Shown here one piece after another: positions 39,715 through 48,626 of a DNA stretch of 64,000 bases. Within the stretch, counting starts at the first letter, position 1, and each line of letters starts with the position of its first letter. The notes under the pieces were generated by a model. That model saw only the letters and a program-made list of their open reading frames with translations. It was not told the origin of the DNA and did not search any database. The translations under genes were made by a program, and so were the position numbers. Origin of the DNA: Edwardsiella piscicida (lineage in GTDB: Bacteria; Pseudomonadota; Gammaproteobacteria; Enterobacterales; Enterobacteriaceae); contig NZ_MPNU01000001.1 in assembly GCF_001896205.1 (NCBI RefSeq), forward strand, positions 549,050 to 613,049, written 5' to 3'.

Positions 39715-41148
39715 ATGAAAGTAACCCTGCCTGATTTTCGCCGCGCCCAGGTATTGGTGGTGGGCGATGTGATGCTGGACCGCTATTGGTATGGGCCGAC
39801 CAGCCGGATCTCACCGGAAGCGCCAGTGCCGGTGGTGAAAGTGGAAACCATCGAAGAGCGCCCCGGCGGCGCGGCCAACGTGGCGATGAACATTGCCTCC
39901 CTGGGCGCCAACGCGCGCCTGGTCGGTCTGACCGGCGTTGATGACGCCGCCCGCGCGCTGAGCGCGCGTCTGGATGAGGTGCACGTCGAGTGTGACTTCG
40001 TTGCGATCCCAACCCAGCCCACCATCACCAAGCTGCGCGTTCTGTCGCGTAATCAGCAGCTGATCCGCCTGGACTTTGAAGAGGGGTTCGGCGGCGTCGA
40101 TCCCGAACCGATCCTGGCGCGTATTCGCCAGGCGCTGCCGCAGCTGGGGGCGATGATCCTCTCTGACTATGCCAAGGGGGCGCTGGCGTCGGTGCAGGCG
40201 ATGATCCGTCTGGCACGCGATGCCGGCGTGCCGGTGCTGATCGATCCGAAAGGCACCGACTTTGAGCGCTATCGCGGCGCGACCCTGCTGACCCCCAACC
40301 TGTCTGAGTTTGAAGCCGTGGTCGGGCGTTGTCACAGCGAACAGGAGATCGTGGATCGCGGCCTGGCGCTGATGGATCGCTTCGATCTGACGGCGTTGCT
40401 GGTGACGCGCTCTGAGCAGGGAATGACGCTGCTGCAGCGCGGCATTGCGCCGCTGCATATGCCGACGCAGGCGCAGGAGGTCTATGACGTAACCGGCGCC
40501 GGCGATACGGTGATCGGGATGCTGGCGACGTCGATTGCCGCCGGGACGTCGCTGGAAGAGGCCTGTTTCCTGGCCAACGCCGCCGCCGGCGTCGTCGTGG
40601 GTAAGCTGGGAACCTCGACCGTCTCTCCCATCGAGCTGGAGAATGCCATTCGCGGCCGCGCCGATACCGGCTTTGGTGTGATGACCCAAGAGGAGCTGAA
40701 AACGGCGGTTCTTCAGGCGCGTCAGCGCGGCGAGAAGGTGGTGATGACCAACGGGGTCTTTGATATTCTGCACGCCGGTCACGTCTCCTACCTGGCCAAT
40801 GCCCGCAGGCTGGGCGATCGCCTGATCGTGGCGGTGAACAGCGATGCCTCTACCTGCCGCCTCAAGGGGCCGGAGCGTCCGGTTAACCCGTTGACTCAGC
40901 GTATGCTGGTGCTGGCGGCGCTGGAGTCGGTCGACTGGGTGATCCCGTTTGAGGAGGATACGCCGCAGCGAATTATCGCGGAGATCCTGCCTGACCTGCT
41001 GGTTAAAGGGGGAGACTATCGGCCTGAGGAGATCGCCGGGGGCAAAGAGGTGATCGCCGCCGGCGGTGACGTGCGGGTCCTGAACTTCGAGGATGGCTGC
41101 TCGACGACCAATATCATTAATACCATCCGTCAGGGTCAGAACGACTGA
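39715..41148 (+). CDS. hldE: Bifunctional heptose kinase/adenylyltransferase HldE
   Basis: Makes ADP-heptose for the LPS inner core. 477 residues, the same as E. coli. The N-terminal PfkB-type kinase (1-318) has [15 protein letters not shown] and the catalytic [12 protein letters not shown]. The C-terminal cytidylyltransferase-like domain has the HxGH motif in [13 protein letters not shown] near residue 352. GTAGGAG lies before the internal ATG used here. It is downstream of the glnE/lpxL pair and followed after 31 bp by yjeH. Confidence 0.97.
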   Translation: MKVTLPDFRRAQVLVVGDVMLDRYWYGPTSRISPEAPVPVVKVETIEERPGGAANVAMNIASLGANARLVGLTGVDDAARALSARLDEVHVECDFVAIPTQPTITKLRVLSRNQQLIRLDFEEGFGGVDPEPILARIRQALPQLGAMILSDYAKGALASVQAMIRLARDAGVPVLIDPKGTDFERYRGATLLTPNLSEFEAVVGRCHSEQEIVDRGLALMDRFDLTALLVTRSEQGMTLLQRGIAPLHMPTQAQEVYDVTGAGDTVIGMLATSIAAGTSLEEACFLANAAAGVVVGKLGTSTVSPIELENAIRGRADTGFGVMTQEELKTAVLQARQRGEKVVMTNGVFDILHAGHVSYLANARRLGDRLIVAVNSDASTCRLKGPERPVNPLTQRMLVLAALESVDWVIPFEEDTPQRIIAEILPDLLVKGGDYRPEEIAGGKEVIAAGGDVRVLNFEDGCSTTNIINTIRQGQND

Positions 41149-41179
41149 GCCGCCTATCGCGTCTTGGCAGGATAGGGCA

Positions 41180-42427
41180 GTGGCTACGTTAAAACAGGAG
41201 TTAGGGCTAGTGCAGGGGGTGGGGATGCTGTCCACCTCCCTGCTGGGAACCGGGGTTTTTGCGGTTCCGGCGCTGGCCGCCCAGGTCGCAGGCGACGATA
41301 GCCTGTGGGCCTGGCCATTATTGATCGTTCTGGTTTTTCCCATCGCTATCGGCTTCGCCGCACTGGGGCGTCATTTCCCCAGCGCCGGTGGCGCCGCGCA
41401 TTTCGTCGGTAAGGCCTTTGGCCCGCACATGGCGCGGGTTACCGGCTGGCTTTTTCTGTCGGTGATCCCGGTGGGACTGCCCGCGTCGCTGCAGATCGCC
41501 GCCGGCTTCTGGCAGGCGCTGTTCGGCTGGCAGGGCGCGCCCCTGCTGGCGGTTGAGCTGATTACGCTGCTGGCCGTGTGGCTGCTGGGGACGCGGGGGG
41601 CGGGCTCCAGCGCCAATCTGCAGACCCTGATCGCGCTGCTGGTGGTGCTGCTGATTGCCGCCGTTTGGTGGCGCGGCGGGATCTCGCCGACGCAGATCCC
41701 GTGGCCGGCGCCGTCGCAGCTGTCGCTCTCGCCCCTGACGGGGGCGCTGGCGGTGATGTTTTGGTGCTTTGTCGGGCTCGAGGCCTTTGCCCATCTGGCG
41801 TCGGAGTTTCGTCATCCGCAGCGTGATTTCCCGCGGGCGCTGCTGCTGGGGCTACTGTTAGCCGGGGCGGTCTACTGGGCCTGCAGCGTGGCGGTGCTCC
41901 ACTTTCACGCCTTCGGCGATGGACGGGCGGCGGCGGCGTCATTGCCAGGGATTGTGGTGCAGCTGTTTGGCCGCCATGCGCTGTGGATAGCCTGCGTCAT
42001 CGGTTATTTGGCCTGCTTTGCCAGCCTGAACGTTTATATCCAGAGCTTCGCCCGGCTGGTGTGGTCGCAGGCGCAGCGCCGACCGCAGAGCCGTCTGGCG
42101 CAGCTCTCTGCCCGCCAGGCGCCGGTCAATGCGCTGACGTCGGTGATGCTGTGCTGTTTACTGTGCTCGCTGCTGATTTACCTCAGCGGTCTGTCGCTGG
42201 ATGCGCTGATCGTGTATGCCAACGGCGTATTCATCATGATCTATCTGCTGTGCATGCTGGCCGGATGCCGTCTGCTGCGCGGTCACGCCCGGCTGATGGC
42301 GCTGACGGGCAGCGTGCTGTGTCTGCTGCTGCTGGCGATGGTGGGGGTGAAGAGCCTGTATGCGCTGGGGATGCTGCTGGTCTTGTATCTCCTGCTGCCG
42401 CGCCGCGCGGCGTCGCACGGCGGGTGA
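41180..42427 (+). CDS. yjeH: L-methionine/branched-chain amino acid exporter YjeH
   Basis: Inner-membrane APC-family transporter of 415 residues (E. coli YjeH 418). The protein starts with a GTG (LKQELGLVQGVGMLSTSLLG follows), supported by AGGA 7 bases upstream and by alignment to YjeH. About 12 helices are visible, with conserved FWCFVGLEAFAHLASEF and YANGVFIMIYLLCMLAG. E. coli YjeH exports methionine, leucine, isoleucine and valine. It sits next to hldE here, unlike E. coli, and may be read from the hldE promoter. Confidence 0.9.
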   Translation: MATLKQELGLVQGVGMLSTSLLGTGVFAVPALAAQVAGDDSLWAWPLLIVLVFPIAIGFAALGRHFPSAGGAAHFVGKAFGPHMARVTGWLFLSVIPVGLPASLQIAAGFWQALFGWQGAPLLAVELITLLAVWLLGTRGAGSSANLQTLIALLVVLLIAAVWWRGGISPTQIPWPAPSQLSLSPLTGALAVMFWCFVGLEAFAHLASEFRHPQRDFPRALLLGLLLAGAVYWACSVAVLHFHAFGDGRAAAASLPGIVVQLFGRHALWIACVIGYLACFASLNVYIQSFARLVWSQAQRRPQSRLAQLSARQAPVNALTSVMLCCLLCSLLIYLSGLSLDALIVYANGVFIMIYLLCMLAGCRLLRGHARLMALTGSVLCLLLLAMVGVKSLYALGMLLVLYLLLPRRAASHGG

Positions 42428-42447
42428 GCGTCACGGGGACGGCGGGA

Positions 42448-42714
42448 CTAGGCCTGCCCGTCCTCGGCATCGTTCAGGCGTGCCTCAAGGGCGGCGACGC
42501 GCTGCTCCAGCAGCGCCAGCTTTTCGCGGGTGCGCAGCAGAACCTGCGTCTGGATCTCAAAATCTTCCCGGTTGACCAAATCCAGTCGGCTGAGCTGCTG
42601 TTGGAGGATTTGGCGCACGCGCTTCTCCATATCATCGCCGAACTCGCGCAGTCCTTTTGGCATGGATTGATGCACCTGACGGGCAATCTGTTCAATTTTC
42701 TTGGGATCAATCAT
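42448..42714 (-). CDS. ubiK: Ubiquinone biosynthesis accessory factor UbiK (YqiC)
   Basis: 88-residue BMFP-family protein that supports the Ubi complex with UbiJ and binds lipids. It begins [19 protein letters not shown]. The C-terminal half is a coiled coil ([22 protein letters not shown] in two parts, about 60-82) that mediates trimerisation. It is convergent with yjeH and divergent from the ribB leader, the same neighbourhood as E. coli yqiC-ribB. Confidence 0.9.
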   Translation of the reverse strand: MIDPKKIEQIARQVHQSMPKGLREFGDDMEKRVRQILQQQLSRLDLVNREDFEIQTQVLLRTREKLALLEQRVAALEARLNDAEDGQA

Positions 42715-42894
42715 GGAGCGTTCCTTGGGCTTCAGAGCAGTTATGCGGTAGCCGATACGTTACCGTAGTGTCATGGCGGATGCCAGAGCGGGTCGTAATT
42801 ATCCCCCCAGGCCACGGCATAAGGATAAAAAATGCGCGATAACGAGCCTGTATGACGCTGTTTGTGAGCGAACGCCAATAATCGGCAATGGTGA

Positions 42895-42923
42895 TTGCCC
42901 GCTACTGGCTTTGGCGCTATAGT
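42895..42923 (+). promoter_or_regulatory. ribB promoter
   Basis: TTGCCC (42895-42900), a 17-bp spacer and TATAGT (42918-42923) form a good sigma-70 promoter. Transcription would begin near 42930, exactly where the riboswitch structure starts. Confidence 0.75.
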
Positions 42924-42930
42924 CGGTTTG

Positions 42931-43095
42931 CTTATTCTCAGGGCGGGGTGAAAGTCCCTACCGGCGGTAAATTGGTACGCTTCGGCGTCACTGAAAGCCC
43001 GCGAGCGCTCGCACGACCGTGCGGGGTCAGCAGATCCGGTGTAATTCCGGGGCCGACGGTTACAGTCCGGATGGGAGAGAGTAACGATATCTGCT
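42931..43095 (+). promoter_or_regulatory. FMN riboswitch (RFN element) of ribB
   Basis: The conserved blocks occur in order: TCAGGGCGGGGTGAAAGTCCC, then CTACCGGCGGTAAAT, AAAGCCCGCGAGC, GTCAGCAGATCCGGTGT, and ATTCCGGGGCCGACGGTTA. GTCCGGATGGGAGAGAGTAAC closes the six-helix junction. FMN binding is expected to reduce ribB expression. A long spacer of about 100 bases precedes the ribB ribosome site. Confidence 0.95.
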
Positions 43096-43199
43096 GGGAT
43101 TCACCCGCTCGCGTTATTTTGGCCGCGCCGCTGCGTGTGCCGCTCCTCAAATTTGCCCTGGTTCTGGTAATTCATACGATTATTGATGAGGTTTTTACC

Positions 43200-43859
43200 A
43201 TGAATCAGATTCTACTTTCCGATTTCGGTACCCCGATGGAGCGCGTTGAGCGCGCCTTGTCCGCACTGCGCGATGGCCGTGGCGTCATGGTGTTGGATGA
43301 TGAAAACCGTGAAAATGAAGGCGACATGATCTTTGCCGCCGAGAAGATGACCGTGGAGCAGATGGCGCTGACCATCCGCCACGGCAGCGGTATTGTCTGC
43401 CTGTGTATCACCGAAGCGCGTCGCCAGCAGCTGGATCTGCCGATGATGGTGAGCAATAACACCAGCCACTACGGCACCGCCTTCACCGTGACGATTGAAG
43501 CGGCGGAAGGGGTGACCACCGGGGTCTCCGCGCAGGATCGCCTGACCACGGTACGCGCGGCCATCGCCGACGGTGCCAAGCCGAGTGATCTCCATCGTCC
43601 CGGGCATGTTTTCCCGCTGCGCGCTCGCCCCGGCGGCGTACTGGCGCGTCGGGGTCATACCGAGGCGACGATCGATCTGGTTTCGCTGGCGGGATTCCGC
43701 CCTGCCGGCGTGCTGTGTGAACTGACCAATGATGACGGCACGATGGCTCGCGCTCCGCAGGTGATGGCCTTTGCGCGCCAGCATGGGATGCCGGTGGTGA
43801 CCATTGAGGATCTGGTGGCCTATCGTCAGGCGCATGAGCCGCAGGAGAAAGCCTGCTAA
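43200..43859 (+). CDS. ribB: 3,4-dihydroxy-2-butanone-4-phosphate synthase RibB
   Basis: Riboflavin-pathway enzyme converting ribulose 5-phosphate to the four-carbon precursor of lumazine. 219 residues (E. coli 217), no fused RibA domain. The metal and substrate loop [16 protein letters not shown] lies at about 36-51. [12 protein letters not shown] and [13 protein letters not shown] carry further catalytic residues. The start follows the riboswitch and is the only family-consistent ATG ([10 protein letters not shown]). The gene has its own promoter and terminator. Confidence 0.97.
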   Translation: MNQILLSDFGTPMERVERALSALRDGRGVMVLDDENRENEGDMIFAAEKMTVEQMALTIRHGSGIVCLCITEARRQQLDLPMMVSNNTSHYGTAFTVTIEAAEGVTTGVSAQDRLTTVRAAIADGAKPSDLHRPGHVFPLRARPGGVLARRGHTEATIDLVSLAGFRPAGVLCELTNDDGTMARAPQVMAFARQHGMPVVTIEDLVAYRQAHEPQEKAC

Positions 43860-43893
43860 TTCGGCCGCATCGTTAACGCGATCGCAGATATAT

Positions 43894-43927
43894 CAAGGGA
43901 TAGCCAGCGGCTATCCCTTGCGCTTTT
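43894..43927 (+). terminator. ribB terminator
   Basis: CAAGGGATAGCC-AGC-GGCTATCCCTTG is a perfect twelve-base stem, followed by CGCTTTTA. It overlaps the zupT stop, so it separates the convergent ribB and zupT. Confidence 0.88.
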
Positions 43928-44699
43928 ATAGCGGCGTCGCCTGCAGCAGGGCCAGACTCAGCCCCATGACGGTCATGCCGCACAACACCCCGCGGCTGGG
44001 ATTGCTGTGCGGATCGATCTCCCGCGCCAGCGGCATAAGCTCATCCACCGACAGCGCGACCATGATCCCGGCCACCAGCGCCATGATCGCCGCCATCCCG
44101 ACCGGCGATACCGTCGGCCCCAGCAGGGTAAAGGCCAGCAGCCCACCGAGGATCTCTGCCACGCCCGACAGGCTGGCCCACCACAGCGCGCGCAGGCGCG
44201 AGCCGCTGGCAGCATACACGGGACCCGCGACGGCCAGCCCCTCGGGAATATTATGAATGGCTACCGCCAGGGCGATGCCCATCCCCAGCTCCAGATCGGC
44301 GCTGGCGGTGACGTAGGTGGCGATACCCTCGGGAAAATTGTGCAGACTGATGCCCAGCGTAAGCAGCAGCGCGGTGCGTTTTAGACTCCGCGGCGTTCGA
44401 TTCCCCAGCGGGACCATATCGTGGGCGTGCTGGTGGGGCAGCAGGCGATCCAGTAGAAAGTATCCGACCAGACCGAGGATAAACATCGCGTAGCCGAGCA
44501 GCGGCGGCATCTTCGGCGTATTCAGCGCCGCGGGCAGCATCTCCATCAGCGAAATAAGCAGCATGATCCCGGCGGCGAAGCCGAGCGAAAAGGCCAGCAC
44601 GCGATTGGAGGGCCTTTGCCCGATGATGGCCAGCAGAGCCCCAACGGCGGTGGCGCCGCCGGCAAGCAGCGTCAGAAGCAGGGGAATGGACATGGACAC
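43926..44699 (-). CDS. zupT: ZIP-family metal transporter ZupT
   Basis: Inner-membrane importer of Zn2+ and other divalent cations, with Fe2+, Mn2+ and Co2+ known for E. coli ZupT. The 257 residues equal E. coli. Eight helices are visible; the metal path carries [12 protein letters not shown] near 120 and [13 protein letters not shown] near 150. The loop [12 protein letters not shown] has three His. The Fur-like box 15-33 bases before the ATG suggests iron repression here. Confidence 0.95.
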   Translation of the reverse strand: MSMSIPLLLTLLAGGATAVGALLAIIGQRPSNRVLAFSLGFAAGIMLLISLMEMLPAALNTPKMPPLLGYAMFILGLVGYFLLDRLLPHQHAHDMVPLGNRTPRSLKRTALLLTLGISLHNFPEGIATYVTASADLELGMGIALAVAIHNIPEGLAVAGPVYAASGSRLRALWWASLSGVAEILGGLLAFTLLGPTVSPVGMAAIMALVAGIMVALSVDELMPLAREIDPHSNPSRGVLCGMTVMGLSLALLQATPL

Positions 44700-44713
44700 G
44701 CCTCGCAGTTGAT

Positions 44714-44732
44714 GATAATGATTTTCATTATT
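44714..44732 (-). promoter_or_regulatory. Near-consensus Fur box before zupT
   Basis: GATAATGATTTTCATTATT matches 16 of 19 positions of GATAATGATAATCATTATC. ATAATGA and TCATTAT arms are perfect around three bases. It lies 15-33 bp upstream of the zupT ATG, where bound Fur would block transcription or initiation. ygiD starts about 180 bp away on the other strand. Confidence 0.75.
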
Positions 44733-44910
44733 TATTAAGTGTGAGCAGAAGTAAATAAATGTGAGCGTGTTATATACAATTCCACCGATTGTCTGTGCCT
44801 ATTCTATGCTTCTGGCTATCGAGCGAGGGGCTGTCGCGTACTCCGTGCGCGGAGCCGTTTTTTATGACCGGCGCTGCAAGCGACGGGCGATCAGGGTGAG
44901 GCAATACACT

Positions 44911-45696
44911 ATGAGCGAGGCGACGATGCCGGCGCTGTTTCTGGCGCACGGGAGTCCGATGAACGCCATCGAGGATAATCCGTTCAGCGCCCTATGGCAG
45001 CGTCTGGGGCGTGAGCTGCCGCGGCCAAAGGCCATTGTGGTGATTTCCGCCCACTGGTGTACCCAGGGGCTCTGGGCCACGGCGATGGCGCAGCCGCGTA
45101 CCCTGCATGACTTTGGCGGCTTTCCGCCGGCGCTCTCTGCGCTGCGCTATCCGGCGCCCGGCAGTCCGGCGTTGGCGCGGGAACTGCAGTCTTTACTGGC
45201 GCCGCAGTATACGCTGTCGCTGGATGAGGGCGGCTGGGGGCTGGATCATGGGGCGTGGAGCCTGCTGGTTCACCTGTATCCCCAGGCCGATATTCCGGTG
45301 ATACAGCTCAGCCTCGATCCGCGTCAGCCGGCGGCGTATCACTATCAATTGGGGCAGGCGCTCGCCCCGCTGCGGCAGCGCGGTATCCTGATGTTGGGCA
45401 GCGGTAACGTGGTGCATAACCTGCGTACGCTGCGCTGGGAGGCTGAGGCCGAACCTTATCCCTGGGCGCGGCGCTTTGAAGACGTTGTCCGCCAGGGGCT
45501 GCGTGAACGCGGTGAGGATGCCGCATTGCTGCGGTTTGCCGATAATCCGGATGCTACGCTGGCCAATCCGACACCGGAGCACTTTCTGCCGCTGCTGCCT
45601 GTGCTGGGCTGCTGGGATGGCGCGGAGCCGCTGCGGGTGTTTGAGCAGGGGATCGTCATGGGGTCGCTGAGCATGCTGTCGCTGCAGGTAGGCTAA
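44911..45696 (+). CDS. ygiD: YgiD, DODA-type extradiol aromatic ring-opening dioxygenase
   Basis: LigB-superfamily dioxygenase of 261 residues (E. coli YgiD 262, shown to act on DOPA). Metal and catalytic histidines are in FLAHGSPMNAI, VVISAHWCTQG, GLDHGAWSLL and SGNVVHNLRT. The start is the ATG of MSEATMPAL, with AGGGTGAG upstream; the frame is open for 150 bp before it, but that part is not family-like. It is divergent from zupT, as in E. coli. Confidence 0.92.
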   Translation: MSEATMPALFLAHGSPMNAIEDNPFSALWQRLGRELPRPKAIVVISAHWCTQGLWATAMAQPRTLHDFGGFPPALSALRYPAPGSPALARELQSLLAPQYTLSLDEGGWGLDHGAWSLLVHLYPQADIPVIQLSLDPRQPAAYHYQLGQALAPLRQRGILMLGSGNVVHNLRTLRWEAEAEPYPWARRFEDVVRQGLRERGEDAALLRFADNPDATLANPTPEHFLPLLPVLGCWDGAEPLRVFEQGIVMGSLSMLSLQVG

Positions 45697-45873
45697 GCGC
45701 AGCGTTGGGTCGGGATGAGGCGGTACGGTCGCGACGTTATCGGCGATGAGCGACGAGCGCGATATATCGACGGCGTTGAGTCTCTGTCTGGATAGCGATA
45801 GCAGGATAGGTCAACTGCGGGAATCAAGCGTAAAACAGGGAGAGGATGACGAGATGCAGAAGAAAAACAAGAG

Positions 45874-45960
45874 TGGTGCGAAGAGAGGGACTTGAACCCT
45901 CACGTCCGTTAGGACACTAACACCTGAAGCTAGCGCGTCTACCAATTCCGCCACCTTCGC
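45874..45960 (-). tRNA. tRNA-Leu (CAG), copy 3 (promoter-distal)
   Basis: An 87-nt class II tRNA with long variable arm and encoded CCA; the anticodon loop CTTCAGG gives CAG. The acceptor GCGAAGG pairs with TCTTCGC. It differs from the other two copies at one base in the variable arm (GTCCTAACGG instead of GTCTTAACGG). It resembles E. coli leuV/leuP/leuQ. It is last in the three-tRNA transcript. Confidence 0.95.
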
Positions 45961-45993
45961 ACACGGGTGTTGCTGATTGTCGCTCGTCGGCTT

Positions 45994-46080
45994 TGGTGCG
46001 AAGAGAGGGACTTGAACCCTCACGTCCGTTAAGACACTAACACCTGAAGCTAGCGCGTCTACCAATTCCGCCACCTTCGC
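45994..46080 (-). tRNA. tRNA-Leu (CAG), copy 2
   Basis: An 87-nt tRNA with the same body as copy 1, anticodon CAG and encoded CCA. It is separated from copy 3 by 33 bp and from copy 1 by 35 bp. The spacers are unrelated in sequence, so only the tRNA units are duplicated. Confidence 0.95.
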
Positions 46081-46115
46081 AAGGTGCCGTCAAAGCGCAA
46101 TCAATCGTGGTTATG

Positions 46116-46202
46116 TGGTGCGAAGAGAGGGACTTGAACCCTCACGTCCGTTAAGACACTAACACCTGAAGCTAGCGCGTCTACCAATTCCGCCACCTTC
46201 GC
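46116..46202 (-). tRNA. tRNA-Leu (CAG), copy 1 (promoter-proximal)
   Basis: An 87-nt class II tRNA, anticodon CAG, encoded CCA, identical to copy 2 as far as I can read. It lies 44 bp downstream of a strong stable-RNA promoter. Position next to rsmC and holD matches leuQPV of E. coli. Confidence 0.95.
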
Positions 46203-46245
46203 ATACCGTTGCGTTACTGCTGGAGTAACGTAACCACGGAGGCGA

Positions 46246-46273
46246 ATTCTAGAGATTTTCGTCGCGGCGTCAA
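46246..46273 (-). promoter_or_regulatory. Promoter of the tRNA-Leu cluster
   Basis: On the minus strand TTGACG, a 16-bp spacer and TAGAAT are followed by a GC-rich discriminator (TCGCCTCC). That combination is typical of stringently controlled stable-RNA promoters. Confidence 0.8.
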
Positions 46274-46346
46274 CAGTTATTTCCTGAATTTTCTGCGATC
46301 GGTGCAAATTTGGGCGCGTGAGGCGTAATTTGACCGTTTTGCGCTG

Positions 46347-46371
46347 AAAAAAAGGCCGACGTACGCCGGCC
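46347..46371 (-). terminator. rsmC terminator
   Basis: On the minus strand GGCCGGCG and CGTCGGCC arms form a stem followed by seven T residues, 8 bp past the rsmC stop and before the tRNA promoter. Confidence 0.88.
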
Positions 46372-46378
46372 CCGGGGT

Positions 46379-47419
46379 CTATCGACGGCTGTGCTCCAGC
46401 GCCGCCCGATCGAGAATGGCGGAGTACACCTTGAATTTCCCGGTCTGGGCCACGACCTCATGGCGACCGAATACGGCATCCAGCACCTGCGGATAGGGCA
46501 GGAAGGCGTTGGCGACGATCCGCAGCTCACCGCCCAGCTGCAGGTGGCTGACGGCGCCGCGGATCAGGGTCTGAGCGGCCAGCAGGCTGGTCTGTACACC
46601 ATCATGGAACGGCGGGTTAGAGATGATCAGATCGAAGCGACCGCTGATATCGGAGAAGACGTTACTGGCGAGCACCTCGCCGTCGATCGCATTCTGCGCC
46701 AGCGTTTGCCGGCTGGCGGTCAGGGCAGCGGCGTTCACATCGCTCAGGGTGAGACGGGTCTCCGGCGACATGCGGGCGATGGCGGCGGATAACACCCCGG
46801 CGCCGCAGCCGACGTCCAGGACGTGCCCTTTTAGGCCGTGGGGCAGCGAAGAGAGCAGCAGATGACTGCCGATGTCCAGCCCGTCGCGGCTGAATACGCC
46901 CGGCAGCGTGGCGATGCGCAGACTGCCGGTGTCATAGGACATCCACCAGTCGTTCAGATCGAAGTGGGGCGGCTGGGCCAGCTGACCGTGATACAGGCCG
47001 CAGCGGCGGGCGCTGTCTATCTTGTTCAGCGTCAGCATGTCGGACGCCAGCTCTTCGGCGCTGCGGACGCCGGCGCGGTTTTCACCGACGATAAACACAT
47101 CGCAGCCGACCGGCAGCTGCGAGAGTAGCTGAGTCAGCTGGAATAGCGCCTCTGGCTTGCTCTTGGGCCAGAAGTAGATCAGGGTATCGATGCCGGCGGC
47201 GAACTCTGCCGTGATGGTCAGAGAGAACAGGCAGCGCTCGCCCATGGTGGGATGCAGCGCCTGCCAGTGATGGTACTGGGTGGTGTGGGCGCGGACTTCA
47301 ACGGCGTTAAACTGCGCGGGCAGCGTATCCTGCAGATCGCCGGCGAACAGGACGCGGCGGGGCTCAAACTCTTCGCCGTGGCGAAGCACGACTTCGCTGG
47401 CCGGGGTAAAAGCGGACAT
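46379..47419 (-). CDS. rsmC: 16S rRNA m2G1207 methyltransferase RsmC
   Basis: SAM-dependent enzyme methylating N2 of G1207 in 16S rRNA. 346 residues (E. coli 343). A degenerate N-terminal domain precedes the catalytic domain, which has [16 protein letters not shown] near residue 200 and [12 protein letters not shown] near 266. The start is ATG of [11 protein letters not shown], preceded by GAGGAG; an upstream open stretch of 216 bp is probably leader. It is divergent from holD. Confidence 0.95.
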   Translation of the reverse strand: MSAFTPASEVVLRHGEEFEPRRVLFAGDLQDTLPAQFNAVEVRAHTTQYHHWQALHPTMGERCLFSLTITAEFAAGIDTLIYFWPKSKPEALFQLTQLLSQLPVGCDVFIVGENRAGVRSAEELASDMLTLNKIDSARRCGLYHGQLAQPPHFDLNDWWMSYDTGSLRIATLPGVFSRDGLDIGSHLLLSSLPHGLKGHVLDVGCGAGVLSAAIARMSPETRLTLSDVNAAALTASRQTLAQNAIDGEVLASNVFSDISGRFDLIISNPPFHDGVQTSLLAAQTLIRGAVSHLQLGGELRIVANAFLPYPQVLDAVFGRHEVVAQTGKFKVYSAILDRAALEHSRR

Positions 47420-47614
47420 GGCACAAAACTCCTCAATAGGCTGACCGGTGATTATAGAGCTTTCACCGGCGTTCTGAAACGCGCCATTCATCGCGGCGGT
47501 GGCGATCCGCTGCACGGTGCGATGGTGCCGTCGCGACGGGTTTGTTAGCATAGTAGCGCAGACAGGTATCACGGGATTTCGGCGCCGCGGCGGCGCATAA
47601 CAGACAGGGGCAGT

Positions 47615-48025
47615 ATGACTTCGCGACGCGATCAACTTTTACAGCAGCTGGGGATAACCCAATGGGTCCTGCGTCGCCCGGCGCTTCTGCGCGGCGAGGT
47701 CGCCATTACGCTGTCGGCGCAGACACGGCTGCTTATCGTGTCTGAGGCTCCCCTGTCGCCGGATGATCTGTTACTGTGCGATATTCTACGCGCGCTGTCG
47801 CTGACGGCGGAGCAGGCGGTGATCCTGACGCCGGAGCAGTATGAGATGCTCAGCGATCGCCAGCGTTACCTGTGTTGGTGGCTGGGGGAGTCCGCCTCCT
47901 CTGAGGCTTGCCTCCGCTCTCCGGCGCTCGGTGCGCTTTACCATAACCCCGGCGCCAAGCGCGCCCTGTGGCAGCAAATTTGTCATGAGCAACATCATTT
48001 CTTCCCTGACCCCGGCGGACACTGA
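47615..48025 (+). CDS. holD: DNA polymerase III psi subunit HolD
   Basis: Clamp-loader accessory subunit linking the tau/gamma complex to chi and SSB. 136 residues (E. coli 137). It begins [22 protein letters not shown] (read in two parts) and ends with the conserved ALWQQIC and FFP. The N-terminal helix contacts the clamp loader. It overlaps rimI by 41 bp, an arrangement also known in E. coli, so translation of the two is probably coupled. Confidence 0.92.
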   Translation: MTSRRDQLLQQLGITQWVLRRPALLRGEVAITLSAQTRLLIVSEAPLSPDDLLLCDILRALSLTAEQAVILTPEQYEMLSDRQRYLCWWLGESASSEACLRSPALGALYHNPGAKRALWQQICHEQHHFFPDPGGH

Positions 48026-48431
48026 TGCCGCCTATGCCGTGGAGTGCGCCAGTCACGCATTTCCTTGGACTCACAGCACCTTTCTCAGCAATCAGGGCGA
48101 GCGTTACTATAACCTGAAGCTGGAGTCACAGGGGCAGCTGGCCGCCTTTGCCATTACGCAGGTGGTGCTGGATGAGGCGACGCTGTTCAACGTTGCCGTC
48201 GCCCCCGCCTATCAGCGTCAGGGGCTGGGGCGTACGCTGCTGCTGCGTCTGATTGACGATCTGACCGAGCGCGGCGTGGTGACGCTGTGGCTGGAGGTGC
48301 GAGACTCCAATCGGGCCGCCATCGCGCTGTATCATGCGCTGGGGTTCAATGAGGTGTCGCTGCGGCGCAACTACTATCCGACCGCGGACGGACGTGAGGA
48401 TGCCCGCATCATGGCGCTGCCGCTGGGGTAG
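47985..48431 (+). CDS. rimI: Ribosomal protein S18-alanine N-acetyltransferase RimI
   Basis: GNAT acetyltransferase that modifies the N-terminal alanine of S18. 148 residues, the same as E. coli. The acetyl-CoA loop VAPAYQRQGLGRTLLLRL lies near residue 70 and WLEVRDSNRAAIALYHALGF near 105. The start is the ATG of [10 protein letters not shown] inside the end of holD. In E. coli yjjG follows rimI; here the next gene is prfC. Confidence 0.94.
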   Translation: MSNIISSLTPADTDAAYAVECASHAFPWTHSTFLSNQGERYYNLKLESQGQLAAFAITQVVLDEATLFNVAVAPAYQRQGLGRTLLLRLIDDLTERGVVTLWLEVRDSNRAAIALYHALGFNEVSLRRNYYPTADGREDARIMALPLG

Positions 48432-48626
48432 CCGTCGTTTTCGCGCGCCCGCGGCGCGATAGTATTCCCCCTGCCTGCGGCAGGGCGCCTGAAATTGCGC
48501 GTTGTCTAACCTGAATAAATCAGGGAAAATAGCGCGCTGATTACCCATTTACGCCTGTGTTGCCCGCCGATGGCCGCCGTTTGCGCGCGTTCGCGGGCAG
48601 GGCAGCTCAATACAGAATAGAAAATC

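Larger units (their letters stand above)
42715..43199. other. Intergenic region ubiK-ribB
   Basis: A 485-bp gap. The first 180 bp hold the ubiK promoter and show no gene. The remainder is the ribB promoter and its FMN riboswitch. An open frame that reads through the riboswitch into ribB is not a gene start. Confidence 0.7.

Noticed and set aside
39811-41343. A 510-codon open frame antisense to hldE
   Set aside because: It lies almost wholly within hldE, whose identity is certain, and its predicted protein has shadow-type composition.
45811-46307. Repeated protein segments read through the tRNA-Leu region (tandem identical peptides)
   Set aside because: The repetition is produced by translating three copies of a tRNA gene, so it is not a repeat protein.
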